Counted from the stretch's first letter, positions 7,175 through 14,504 are shown. The stretch: DNA of 14,774 bases from an uncultured Prevotella sp. (GCA_900554835.1 USJD01000080.1:1-14774), one strand, 5' to 3'. Notes: a model not told the origin generated them from the letters alone. Numbers and translations are program-made.

Positions 7175-7183
7175 TATTGCTAT
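7148..7183. promoter_or_regulatory. Perfect 12-bp inverted repeat overlapping the operon promoter (candidate operator)
   Basis: ATAGCAATATTT (7148-7159) and AAATATTGCTAT (7172-7183) are exact reverse complements around a 12-nt spacer. One arm overlaps the -7 box and the other the -33 box. Because the dyad lies upstream of the predicted transcription start, it suits a DNA-binding repressor better than an RNA hairpin of this operon. An alternative is a terminator for the upstream minus-strand gene, since the dyad is followed by TTTTT on that strand. The stem is AT-rich (3 G/C pairs of 12) and the loop is long, which argues against that. Confidence 0.6.
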
Positions 7184-7224
7184 CTTTATTTTCAGTTTTT
7201 TAGATATTTAGCACATTGAAAGAC

Positions 7225-7272
7225 AAAGGTGTACCTCCCAATTTTGTGTGAGAAGCTCCAAGATACACCTTT
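7225..7272 (-). terminator. Hairpin behind the zinc-ribbon gene
   Basis: On the minus strand AAAGGTGTATCTT (from 7272) pairs with GAGGTACACCTTT (to 7225). This gives 13 pairs including two G-U wobbles and a perfect 9-bp outer stem, with a loop of about 22 nt. It lies about 70 bases behind the zinc-ribbon stop codon and is followed by GTCTTTC. It probably ends that transcript; the weak U-tract leaves room for another role. Confidence 0.45.
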
Positions 7273-7343
7273 ACAGTCATATAGATTTTTTTGCTTTCTT
7301 ACTAGAAGAATACCACTCTTTTCGTAATCTTTTTCATATTTTG

Positions 7344-7694
7344 TTAAATTGAAAATTTTATATTATGCAATATTAAAATGCAAATAACTATAAGTGTTAT
7401 TATTACAAATGGGAGGGCAAAAAGTAAAGCGGGGATAAAATCCCATGCCACGATGTACCAATATGAGTACATTGGAGCCATAATGGAAATGCCTCCAAAA
7501 CAAAAGCATGTATATGTGTTTACAGGCTCTTTTTCCGGATGAATCCTTTGCCCACAATGAGTACAGCTTACATAACAAGATGTACCATGCCAAAAGTATT
7601 TGCTTACAATACTAAATGGTATTTGGCCTCCACATGTAGGACATTTCGCTTGACAAATCTTTCTGTGCCAATTTTTAAAATCCATATTCTTCAT
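7344..7694 (-). CDS. Small zinc-ribbon membrane protein, function unknown
   Basis: This 116-residue protein has two Cys knuckles, CPTCGG at 18-23 and CTHCGQ at 44-49, spaced as in a treble-clef or zinc-ribbon fold. Two hydrophobic segments follow, at about 66-84 and 86-110, which should place it in the membrane with the ribbon at its N-terminal side. The general plan (N-terminal CxxC ribbon plus two helices) recalls DUF983-type proteins, but I cannot assign a family. The region is clearly more AT-rich than its neighbours, a possible sign of separate origin. Codon 4 is a second possible ATG (7685). It stands alone, with its own -7 box and 11-bp repeats upstream and a hairpin behind it. Confidence 0.7.
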   Translation of the reverse strand: MKNMDFKNWHRKICQAKCPTCGGQIPFSIVSKYFWHGTSCYVSCTHCGQRIHPEKEPVNTYTCFCFGGISIMAPMYSYWYIVAWDFIPALLFALPFVIITLIVICILILHNIKFSI

Positions 7695-7717
7695 TTTTTA
7701 GTTTTTGATTCTGGGTG

Positions 7718-7725
7718 CAAAATTA
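7718..7725 (-). promoter_or_regulatory. Probable -7 box of the zinc-ribbon gene
   Basis: On the minus strand TAATTTTG matches TAnnTTTG, 23 bases before the ATG. No TTTG lies at the -33 distance; three 11-bp tandem repeats occupy that position instead. Confidence 0.5.
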
Positions 7726-7743
7726 CTGCTTTTTTCAATAGAA

Positions 7744-7776
7744 ATGTTAGGCAATTGTTAGATTTATGTTAGATTT
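7744..7776. repeat. Three 11-bp tandem repeats upstream of the zinc-ribbon gene (candidate activator sites)
   Basis: ATGTTAGGCAA (7744-7754), TTGTTAGATTT (7755-7765) and ATGTTAGATTT (7766-7776) follow without gaps, so TGTTAG recurs exactly every 11 bp, about one helical turn. The array begins 18 bp upstream of the -7 box, across the missing -33 element. This is a plausible site for a protein binding one face of the helix as an activator. No such regulator is in the window. Confidence 0.55.
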
Positions 7777-7854
7777 TCATTAATATGGCTAAAAATGTGG
7801 TATTTTAAGATAAATTGCTGCTAGTTGCAATATCTTCCAAGAACATCAAAAAGG

Positions 7855-9192
7855 TTACTTCACCAGATGCTTCTTAATCCACTCCATCTGGTTGCGATTG
7901 GTATCGGTGGTTGTCCAATGCTCGTTGATAGGAGTAAGCAGCGATTCCTTCTTGCATTTCAGGGTATTCCACACGGCGTAGCTGGTGGTTGGCGGACAGG
8001 TATTATCATTATATCCCCATGTAAGATAAGTAGGCGCCTTTACCTTGCGGGCAAAGTTCACCACATCATAATAAGCCAGGGTGTTGAGACAATCCTTGTT
8101 CTTCAATATCTCATGATATTTATTGAAGTGAGGATAACCGCCCGTTCTTCCCTTCTCAGCGTAAGCAGCCATATCGCTGAGTGCCGGATGGTTAGCCACG
8201 CACTGGGTTACTCTGCTATCCAAGCCTGCTGCGATAATTGCCAAGGCGCCGCCCTGACTTCCGCCCTGCACAGCCACATTCTTTCCATCCCATTCTGGGA
8301 GCGAGGTAAGGAAGTCGATGCAGCGCACCAATCCCTGATACACATGGCGCATGTAGTAGCGGTTCTTATCTTCCAAGCCATTGGCAAGATATCCCCCGTT
8401 TGCATCGTTGAATCCCTTGCTTATCTCCTGGAAGGTTTCAGCAGGAAGACGTGGGTCGAGGCCATGGATTTCTATCTCGAAGCGAATGAATCCGTTCTCT
8501 GCATAATACTTGTTGCGCAGAGGTTCCTTGATGGTCTTAATGCCGGCTCCCGGAGGGGTGAGCACCACGGGATGGTTGCCCTGGGTGGCATTCTTGGGAT
8601 AGAAGAGATAGCCATACATCGCATGTCCCATCTTATCTATCTGAAGTTTTACGAGATAGCAATCTATCTTATCGGTACAATACTCCTTGGCGAGTTCCTT
8701 GGTGTAGCTCAAGGGAACGTTCTTCAGTTCATCCTTCGCCTCCTGCCAGAAACTGTCGAAATCCTTAGGCTCCTGGGTATAAGGCTGAATCTTATCCACC
8801 GAGAATCCCACTTTCACATGATGCTGATAGGTTTTGCCATCAAGCTGATAAGATAATCTCAGATCTCTGAATCCCGGAGTCTTTCGGGTTCCGATGTTCA
8901 CGATGGCGCGCCCATTCTTCAGTCTGAAGCTTCCCTGCTTATCAGCCTTGAGCAGGTCATCGCCTATTTCATACTTCACCTCGCCGTCACGAGGTATTCC
9001 ATACTTGTAGAAGCTTACTTCCACCTTAGCCTGCTCCCCGGTGCGATAGAGCCAGTCGGCATGATCGGGCACGGTAAGCCAAAGATAATCACTACGATAG
9101 GGATAGTTCTCCGCCTTGATGCTTAACCCGCTCATCATGTTCATCGCCAGGATAAACATGAGCGAGAGATAAATTGCTCTTAATTTGTTCAT
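7855..9192 (-). CDS. Secreted acetylxylan esterase / cephalosporin-C deacetylase-like enzyme (CE7, AXE1 family)
   Basis: This is a 445-residue exported alpha/beta hydrolase of carbohydrate esterase family 7, whose members remove acetyl groups from xylo-oligosaccharides and similar compounds. The N-terminal signal sequence has basic residues followed by AIYLSLMFILAMNMMSGLS, with cleavage probably near 26-29. Residues about 30-130 look like an all-beta accessory domain; the AXE1 catalytic domain runs from about 135 to 445. The nucleophile is Ser312 in the elbow GGSQGG (310-315), the acid is probably Asp396 in GYNDNTCPP, and the base is probably His425 in NEHWTT. RFEIEIHGLDPR (237-248) fits the family's oxyanion-side loop. 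Neighbours give no polysaccharide-utilisation context, so the natural substrate is open. No clear promoter was found upstream. Confidence 0.9.
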   Translation of the reverse strand: MNKLRAIYLSLMFILAMNMMSGLSIKAENYPYRSDYLWLTVPDHADWLYRTGEQAKVEVSFYKYGIPRDGEVKYEIGDDLLKADKQGSFRLKNGRAIVNIGTRKTPGFRDLRLSYQLDGKTYQHHVKVGFSVDKIQPYTQEPKDFDSFWQEAKDELKNVPLSYTKELAKEYCTDKIDCYLVKLQIDKMGHAMYGYLFYPKNATQGNHPVVLTPPGAGIKTIKEPLRNKYYAENGFIRFEIEIHGLDPRLPAETFQEISKGFNDANGGYLANGLEDKNRYYMRHVYQGLVRCIDFLTSLPEWDGKNVAVQGGSQGGALAIIAAGLDSRVTQCVANHPALSDMAAYAEKGRTGGYPHFNKYHEILKNKDCLNTLAYYDVVNFARKVKAPTYLTWGYNDNTCPPTTSYAVWNTLKCKKESLLTPINEHWTTTDTNRNQMEWIKKHLVK

Positions 9193-9355
9193 TGCTTAAT
9201 ATATTTTGCTTTAAAATTGATTAATAGCTGCTTGATGTTATTGTTTTTATTAATAACTGATGTTTGGGCACACCAAGAAGCCTTATTGCGACCATACGCA
9301 GGAAAGCGTAAAGTCAAAATGAAGCACTTGAGTTAGCGAAATGATGTGGATGAAT

Positions 9356-9443
9356 TGGCAGATTGAGACATCTGCGTTGGCTGACAGATATAGCTGAGTT
9401 AACCAACAGATATAGCTACGATGGCTCGTAGAGACACCAGATC
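9356..9443. repeat. Degenerate 22-bp tandem repeat, four units
   Basis: Units start at 9356, 9378, 9400 and 9422. Three begin TGGC, and the middle two share ACAGATATAGCT exactly (9384-9395 and 9406-9417, 22 bp apart). Outer units keep GAGACA and a CTG/CAG element at the same register. The 22-bp period is two helical turns and not a multiple of three, so a coding origin is unlikely. Function unknown. Confidence 0.55.
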
Positions 9444-9478
9444 TGATTAAATGAACTAGAATATGATGTGCAGGGAAG

Positions 9479-9522
9479 GTGCCTTTCTCGGTACTCTATA
9501 ACTAAAATATCAAGAAAGGCAC
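9479..9522 (-). terminator. Hairpin behind the pRiA4b-domain gene
   Basis: GTGCCTTTCT (9479-9488) and AGAAAGGCAC (9513-9522) form a perfect 10-bp stem around a 24-nt loop. It lies 19 bases behind the stop codon of the gene ending at 9542. No U-run follows on the minus strand, so a terminator is plausible but not certain. Confidence 0.45.
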
Positions 9523-9541
9523 TTATCACTATACACAACTC

Positions 9542-11251
9542 CTATAACGGAATCACACCACTCATGTATACCTTGATGAGCCCACGAGCCTTGGCTAAAC
9601 TAAACTTCTTCGGGTCGAAGCCTTCTCCCAGCCACTCCTTCATCTCCTCATACTCCTCATTTTGAGGATTCTTGAGCACTTCCAAAAGATGGCGATAGCC
9701 ATAGACTCCTCCACAGTCCTCAGGAGGACAGGCACCTGTTGCCTTGAGCAAGTTCACAGGGATTTCCTCCTTCCCATCTACTTCTGTCTTCTCCACAAGT
9801 TTTACCTCGTGGTTCCAACTATCTCCAAAGTCGTATTCCCATACAATCTTGCTTCCCACTCTATTCAACAGGTTACCAACGGTATACTCACGAGAATCAA
9901 ATCCCCAATCTAAGCCACCATCCTCATCAGGCAAAAGATAGCAGTCATTTCCTCTCATAAACTGGTTGAGATGGTATCCTTCCCAACCAACGGCATACAC
10001 CAAGACTTGACCCAGACAATCCAAACGTAAATCAGAAGGTACCACCAGCTGGCGATAAACCTTACGTGGAGAACCTTTCAGGGAAACATCGAGCGTAAGA
10101 GCATACTTCTGCTTTTTATTCTTCGACTTGCCTGATTTTGCGGCTTTCGGCTTGCTTGGCTTAAAACCGCATTCCTTATAGAATAAAGCATCTGCATCCC
10201 GCTCGTCGTCCTCATCTCCCCATTCGTACTCGTCGGGTTCCTGTAATCGGTTCAGCCAATCTTCGTCATTACCACCCAAGAGGTCAAAGTCATTATTCTC
10301 TCCTACCAACATCTCGTCGAAGAGTTCCTCGAAATCGGCAATCTCCACGATTCGCTCATCGGTTCCCTTGGTAAGCAACTGGGTTACACCCTTGATTCTA
10401 TTCTTGATTTCCACAGGCGGAACCTGATACTCCTTATAGATGGTCTTGATGAGCGGCAACAGCTCGACTGCCTTGATTTGTGCGAGCGACTTCACGCACC
10501 AGTCCATTGCCATCGAAGGAATGGTTACTTCCACACACGACTTCAATACATCGGAAACCCAAGCCAACACTTGAAGCCTGCAAGCAGGATTCTCCACAGC
10601 CATCTGCACTGCCGCATTGAAAACGATGGGATAAACCTCCGAGACAAAGCCATCGGTCTTCATCATCTCTTTCATTTCCTCCAAATGTCCTACGCCGACA
10701 TGAGCCAACATCAAGGTTGCCGCATCTTCAAATCCACAATAGTAGAACTCATAGAAGCTGGGATTCTGCTTCAACGTCTCTATAGCAACATCGAAGAGAC
10801 CTGTAATATGGAAATCATCAACAAGGCGGAATGCCGCAAACAGCGGCAGGGCTGAGGCATCCTTCACTCTGCCATATTTCCCTTTCTGACCGTCAGCCAG
10901 AATACACATCATGAAATTACGCAAAGCATCTTCTCTCTCTTGCTGGGAAAGAGAAGCCATTGCCTCATGTGCCTGCTCATACGATGCTATAACATCACTA
11001 GGCTTGGCTGCATTAATCAATGGAACCAAGTATTTTGCCAAAGGCTTTACCTGCTTGGCGTAATCGGGACATTGATAGGTATACATATCCTCCTGCATCT
11101 CTTTCATGCTCTTACCAGACCGTGCATAAACATCGAGACTATCCATGAGCTGCATCTGCTGCTCTGGCGACAAGCCACTCAGCATTTCCGAGAACACAGC
11201 CATCAATGGATTGCCACCTCCTAAACCTATTCCTTTTTTCTTCTTTGCCAT
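9542..11251 (-). CDS. DUF1186-like plus pRiA4b ORF-3-like domain protein, function unknown
   Basis: This is a 569-residue soluble protein. Residues about 130-290 are helical, with the pattern of DUF1186 (FYYCGFEDAATLMLAHVGVG at 169-188 and AVELLPLIKTIYKEYQVPP at 261-279), a family of unknown role. An acidic linker (about 305-360) and a Lys/Ser-rich stretch (SKPKAAKSGKSKNKKQK, 366-382) follow. Residues about 383-535 match the plasmid pRiA4b ORF-3-like domain: strand LTLDVSLKG, YDFGDSWNHEV at 473-483 and ACPPEDCGGVYGY at 507-519. That domain is common in mobile elements and accessory regions, with no settled biochemical function. The N-terminus MAKKKKGIGLGGGNP is basic and Gly-rich. It starts 45 bases behind the DUF4143 ATPase gene with no promoter between, so cotranscription is likely. 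Confidence 0.8.
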   Translation of the reverse strand: MAKKKKGIGLGGGNPLMAVFSEMLSGLSPEQQMQLMDSLDVYARSGKSMKEMQEDMYTYQCPDYAKQVKPLAKYLVPLINAAKPSDVIASYEQAHEAMASLSQQEREDALRNFMMCILADGQKGKYGRVKDASALPLFAAFRLVDDFHITGLFDVAIETLKQNPSFYEFYYCGFEDAATLMLAHVGVGHLEEMKEMMKTDGFVSEVYPIVFNAAVQMAVENPACRLQVLAWVSDVLKSCVEVTIPSMAMDWCVKSLAQIKAVELLPLIKTIYKEYQVPPVEIKNRIKGVTQLLTKGTDERIVEIADFEELFDEMLVGENNDFDLLGGNDEDWLNRLQEPDEYEWGDEDDERDADALFYKECGFKPSKPKAAKSGKSKNKKQKYALTLDVSLKGSPRKVYRQLVVPSDLRLDCLGQVLVYAVGWEGYHLNQFMRGNDCYLLPDEDGGLDWGFDSREYTVGNLLNRVGSKIVWEYDFGDSWNHEVKLVEKTEVDGKEEIPVNLLKATGACPPEDCGGVYGYRHLLEVLKNPQNEEYEEMKEWLGEGFDPKKFSLAKARGLIKVYMSGVIPL

Positions 11252-11296
11252 ATTTTAAAATTATTCTATTCGTTAATATTTTGTTCCTTCTTACGA

Positions 11297-12667
11297 TTAT
11301 AACAATGGGGTCATATACAACGGCAAGTATACGATTCCATCTTCGATCTTCAAATCCTTATCGTGAAGAACATAAGGAGTAGCCAACTGTTTGCCGTATT
11401 TATTGATACACTTGTTAAGAGAGGTAAGCGTGTACTTCTTCCCCGACTTTACTTCTATCGGAGAGATATTATGACGACTTGTAACCGTAGGCTTGGAAAT
11501 CAGAAAATCTATCTCCATACGGTCTTCTGCTTCCTTAGCTGAAGGCTTACTGAAGAAATAGAGTTTATGACCAGCAGCCCTCAACATCTGGGCCACAATA
11601 TTCTCTACCAACATACCTTCATTCACTTCTAGCTTATCAAACATCAATTTCTGATATAGCTCTGTCGTAACAATACCCCTCTCATCAAACGCATGACTTA
11701 TCAACAACCCAGTATCACCCATATAACACTTCAAGGTGGTTCGCTCTTCATTGAGTTTAAGTCCAATGCTAGGCTCCGTAGAATTATAGCAGCAGTTGAT
11801 GATTTTAGCATCCGAAAGCCAAAAGAATGCCTCAGAATAATTTCGCATACGGGCCTCCAACTGCAAGTCTGCTAGCTTAAACTTTTTCTCATGCTTCTGC
11901 AATTGACCTGGAATCTCATCAAAGATAGCTGCAACTTTTGTCTCCTGATTATCGGCATACTTCCGAATATCATTACGATAAAGCCCCAATATGTCTCGCT
12001 TTCTCTCATCTACCTGATTGAAATCACCTGTTTCCACATAGGTTTGTACAGCCTGTGGCATTCCGCCCACAATCATATATTTCCGGAAATAATCCAGTGC
12101 CCGACGATGAAAGCCCCCCATAGGTTGCTGCTTAGCAAACTGATTTTGAATATATGGCATCATCATCTCATCGCCCATAGCCCACAAGAATTCCTCAAAA
12201 TCCATCGGAAACATTTCGATGGCATGTTCCTCGGAAGGCAACATGATGTCTTTCACGTTTTTCTTAATGGAAATAAGCGACCCTGTCTCTATGTAGTCAT
12301 AGCGACGATCTGCCACAAGATGCTTTATGACCGCTCTGGCTCTTGGGCAAAACTGTATCTCATCAAAAATCACGAGCGAATGCGCTTCCTCATCTGCATT
12401 TTTTCGGGGTGTCAGCTTTTTCTTGCCATACAACTCCAAACTAGCTAGAAGCATATCTATATCATCCATATATAGTTCAAAGAACTCTATAACCTTAGGA
12501 TTCACCCTACTAAAATCCACAAAAAGATAAGAGTCATATTCGGTTTGAGCAAACTTCTCAACAATATAACTCTTTCCGATACGTCGTGCGCCCTCTATCA
12601 ATAGAGCCACGTCACCTCGCCTATTTTGCTTCCAATCAAGCAGTTGCTGATATATTTTCCTTTTCAT
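11297..12667 (-). CDS. AAA+ ATPase with C-terminal DUF4143 domain
   Basis: This 456-residue protein belongs to the large, mostly uncharacterised group of ATPases with an AAA_14 N-domain and a DUF4143 C-domain, common and patchy in Bacteroidota. Walker A is GARRIGKS (26-33), Walker B is LVIFDE (98-103), and ETGS at 127-130 fits sensor 1. A winged-helix-like region follows (MIVGGMPQAVQTYVETGD, 198-215). The C-terminal part has GDTGLL (317-322) and a restriction-endonuclease-like arrangement: Glu355 in VENIVAQML, Asp387 in MEIDFLI, and Glu405/Lys407 in ISPIEVKSGK. Whether it cuts DNA is unknown. It sits ahead of the pRiA4b-domain gene (45-nt gap) and behind three precise direct repeats at its promoter. 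No Shine-Dalgarno sequence is visible. Confidence 0.9.
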   Translation of the reverse strand: MKRKIYQQLLDWKQNRRGDVALLIEGARRIGKSYIVEKFAQTEYDSYLFVDFSRVNPKVIEFFELYMDDIDMLLASLELYGKKKLTPRKNADEEAHSLVIFDEIQFCPRARAVIKHLVADRRYDYIETGSLISIKKNVKDIMLPSEEHAIEMFPMDFEEFLWAMGDEMMMPYIQNQFAKQQPMGGFHRRALDYFRKYMIVGGMPQAVQTYVETGDFNQVDERKRDILGLYRNDIRKYADNQETKVAAIFDEIPGQLQKHEKKFKLADLQLEARMRNYSEAFFWLSDAKIINCCYNSTEPSIGLKLNEERTTLKCYMGDTGLLISHAFDERGIVTTELYQKLMFDKLEVNEGMLVENIVAQMLRAAGHKLYFFSKPSAKEAEDRMEIDFLISKPTVTSRHNISPIEVKSGKKYTLTSLNKCINKYGKQLATPYVLHDKDLKIEDGIVYLPLYMTPLL

Positions 12668-12679
12668 GCCATTACATTT

Positions 12680-12767
12680 TACACGTTTTCGAGGTTTTCA
12701 AAACTGCGTTTTTACACATTTTCGAGATTTTCAATGTTGCAAATATACACATTTTCGAGGAAATCAA
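12680..12767. repeat. Three 22-bp direct repeats at 33-bp pitch upstream of the ATPase gene
   Basis: Copies lie at 12680-12701, 12713-12734 and 12746-12767. All begin TACAC(A/G)TTTTCGAG and end TCAA; copies 1 and 2 differ at 2 of 22 bases, copies 2 and 3 at 4. Starts are exactly 33 bp apart, about three helical turns, so all copies face the same side of the DNA. They begin 13 bp upstream of the ATPase start codon and run through the presumed leader and promoter. The spacers between them are not conserved. Confidence 0.8.
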
Positions 12768-12768
12768 A
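12740..12768 (-). promoter_or_regulatory. Probable promoter of the ATPase gene
   Basis: On the minus strand TATATTTG (12740-12747) fits the -7 consensus. TTTG (12765-12768) lies 17 nt upstream, slightly short of the usual 19-21. The distal repeat copy spans the space between the boxes; the other two copies would be in the transcribed leader. Confidence 0.5.
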
Positions 12769-12838
12769 GGATCTTTTCTGCATTTCTTTAAGTTTTTAAC
12801 CTTTTGAAACATCATAAAGCCCCAATACTATACCTATT

Positions 12839-14407
12839 CTATGCTTTCTCCGTTATCAACAGCACATGACTTTCATCGCTCAGCGAGGTGGCGAAGATAT
12901 AGGTTTCACCGCCATCTTTCAGCTTCAGGCGCTTGCGCAATTCGGCTACGGAGAGGGGGAAGTTGCGGGTGGCGATGTTTGCCTTGGTGATGCCTGAGAG
13001 ATGACGCTTCAACTCCTTCTTATTAAAAGAGGAGATGGCGATGATGCGGAAACTTCTGCCTGGGAAATCCACGACAGGCTCCATGCTCACGAAAAGATGA
13101 CTGTTCTTGGAAAGCATTCTGGCTCCATATCGCTCGGATAAAACACCGAAACAGCCGGCTTTCATCAGCGAGGCATTCGGCTCGTAAAGATACTGCATCT
13201 CATCAAGAACTGGTGGAGCTATCTTTACCGAAGATTCCTCCATTTCCATCTCATTACAAACGAAGGACTGGGAGTCGTTAATGCTATAGACACGGAGCTT
13301 CCCAGCATGCCCAGAATCTTCTGCTGAAGGCAAAACAGAACCATTATTCTGGTCAGGGAACGAATTGCAGTCCCCATTTCCACCCATATTTCGCGCTGAA
13401 AGCACTAACAGGAGTTCCTTGCACTCATTGTTCACGGAAACAATATGAGCCTCTCTTACATGGCTTAATTCGCTCACAGCACGATGCCAGTCGAGCATCG
13501 GAGAGAGTTTGATAATGACGTAATCTGCCTTCGAAAGCATCTCTTCCTGCAAAACGGTAACATCGGGCATGCAGTCTTTCAAAGATACAACCTTATTGCC
13601 AGCATCGTCTCTACGGGCAGGATCAATGAAGATCAGCTTAAGACCAAAGTTGGTCTTAAGTAATGACTGAGACTGCTCTTCAGTTATGCCTAAAGAATCT
13701 GATGCAGCATTCTTCTTAGAGTGAAAAGAATGCAGCACCTCTATTCCGTCTCCATTCTTCACGCAGACATTCTTCAAACCCAACCGCTCGAAGTTTTCCT
13801 TCGCAGCCTCACAGAGATGAGCCTGTCGCTCCACATACATCGACTTTACACCCAACCGGGAAGCAATGTATGAGAAATCCACTCCGAAACCACCAGTTAA
13901 GTCAACAAACTCAATTTCTTCAGAAAAATCTTCCTCGCTCGGTCCTCGTTTAATTTCATTAACATTCACATCGGATTCTGTTAATATCTGTTCCTTTTTG
14001 CAAGTGCCTTCATTTTTGGCGAATTCTGAATCAACCGCCCTTTCACCCGCAAATTCGCAAATTTTGGAAAATTGAGAATTAGAGGCTTTTTCGCTCTCCT
14101 TTTCCTTTTCTTGTCCGGTTTCGGATGATGAAGGAGACAAACCGAGCAAACGGGCAGCGAGTTCAGCCTTATAAAGTGCCGTCTGTTCTGACGAACATTG
14201 CTCCATCGAAATATGCGGAGGATAGATAATGCCCTCAATGCTTGCCCAACGTGGCAATTTGACATGCGCCATCTTTCGCCCACGAATCTGGTCGAGAGCG
14301 AAAGGCATATCAACTTCCGGATACTTACTTCCAAGGAAAGCCAACTGGCGGACATCCTCATCCTGATGCTGGCGAATAAAATCGATTGTTGCCTGATTGA
14401 TTGTCAT
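12839..14407 (-). CDS. SAM-dependent methyltransferase with THUMP-like C-terminal domain
   Basis: This is a 522-residue class I methyltransferase of the type annotated in Bacteroidota as THUMP-like domain protein (the P. gingivalis PG_1098 group), probably acting on RNA; the target is unknown. Residues about 1-90 are an N-terminal helical domain (MTINQATIDFIRQHQDEDVR). The SAM site motif I is FVDLTGGFGVDFSY (167-180), YVERQAHLCEAAKENFERLG at 191-210 follows, and IDPARRD (261-267) is the catalytic-site loop. The C-terminal THUMP-like part has NIATRNFPLSVAELRKRLKL (477-496). I chose ATG 14407 over the TTG at 14428 because GGAG lies 7 nt before it and the upstream option is only TTG. Long polar stretches at about 91-165, 229-253 and 340-370 look inserted. 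A good promoter lies upstream. Confidence 0.85.
   Translation of the reverse strand: MTINQATIDFIRQHQDEDVRQLAFLGSKYPEVDMPFALDQIRGRKMAHVKLPRWASIEGIIYPPHISMEQCSSEQTALYKAELAARLLGLSPSSSETGQEKEKESEKASNSQFSKICEFAGERAVDSEFAKNEGTCKKEQILTESDVNVNEIKRGPSEEDFSEEIEFVDLTGGFGVDFSYIASRLGVKSMYVERQAHLCEAAKENFERLGLKNVCVKNGDGIEVLHSFHSKKNAASDSLGITEEQSQSLLKTNFGLKLIFIDPARRDDAGNKVVSLKDCMPDVTVLQEEMLSKADYVIIKLSPMLDWHRAVSELSHVREAHIVSVNNECKELLLVLSARNMGGNGDCNSFPDQNNGSVLPSAEDSGHAGKLRVYSINDSQSFVCNEMEMEESSVKIAPPVLDEMQYLYEPNASLMKAGCFGVLSERYGARMLSKNSHLFVSMEPVVDFPGRSFRIIAISSFNKKELKRHLSGITKANIATRNFPLSVAELRKRLKLKDGGETYIFATSLSDESHVLLITEKA
13913..14137 (-). other. Low-complexity insert within the methyltransferase gene
   Basis: Residues 91-165 lie between the N-terminal domain and SAM motif I. 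They are rich in Glu, Lys, Ser and Asn (ETGQEKEKESEKASNSQFSK and onward) and match no domain I recognise. Within it, 14051-14083 reads on the minus strand as AATTCTC, AATTTTC and two near-copies of AATTTGCG, a roughly 7-8-base rhythm like the intergenic heptamers of this window. The frame stays open throughout. Confidence 0.5.
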
Positions 14408-14472
14408 AGTAACTCCTGCTTTATTCAAAGATTGTAAACCAAAGATTTCTTACTAAATTATACTTGCAGCTA

Positions 14473-14504
14473 CAAAAGTATGAAAAATTTTCTTTTCCTC
14501 CAAA
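14473..14504 (-). promoter_or_regulatory. Bacteroidota-type promoter of the methyltransferase gene
   Basis: On the minus strand TTTG (14501-14504) and TACTTTTG (14473-14480) are separated by exactly 20 nt. The leader would be about 55-60 nt to the ATG at 14407. Confidence 0.7.

Larger units (their letters stand above)
9193..9541. other. 349-nt gene-free gap
   Basis: No convincing ORF, RNA gene or promoter was found here. The gap contains an AT-rich stretch with a 10-bp palindrome TTATTAATAA (near 9247), a degenerate 22-bp tandem repeat (9356-9443) and a 10-bp-stem hairpin (9479-9522). The AT-rich part next to 9192 probably contains the esterase promoter, but no TAnnTTTG match was found. Confidence 0.6.

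Noticed and set aside
7814..7831. Hairpin ATTGC...GCAAT behind the esterase gene
   Set aside because: Only 5 bp of stem with an 8-nt loop; too weak to call a terminator.
7825..8856. 343-codon open frame on the plus strand opposite the CE7 esterase gene
   Set aside because: It is a shadow of a gene with signal peptide and catalytic triad. The translation is low in recognisable pattern and no leader is visible.
12586..12807. Plus-strand ORF with an apparent 11-residue repeat (HIFE-like motif)
   Set aside because: The periodicity comes from the 33-bp direct repeats (33 bp equals 11 codons) upstream of the ATPase gene, and the ORF partly overlaps that gene on the other strand.
14408..14428. Upstream TTG start adding 7 residues to the methyltransferase
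   Set aside because: The ATG at 14407 has a well-placed GGAG and begins the expected MTINQ-type N-terminus, so the TTG is unlikely.
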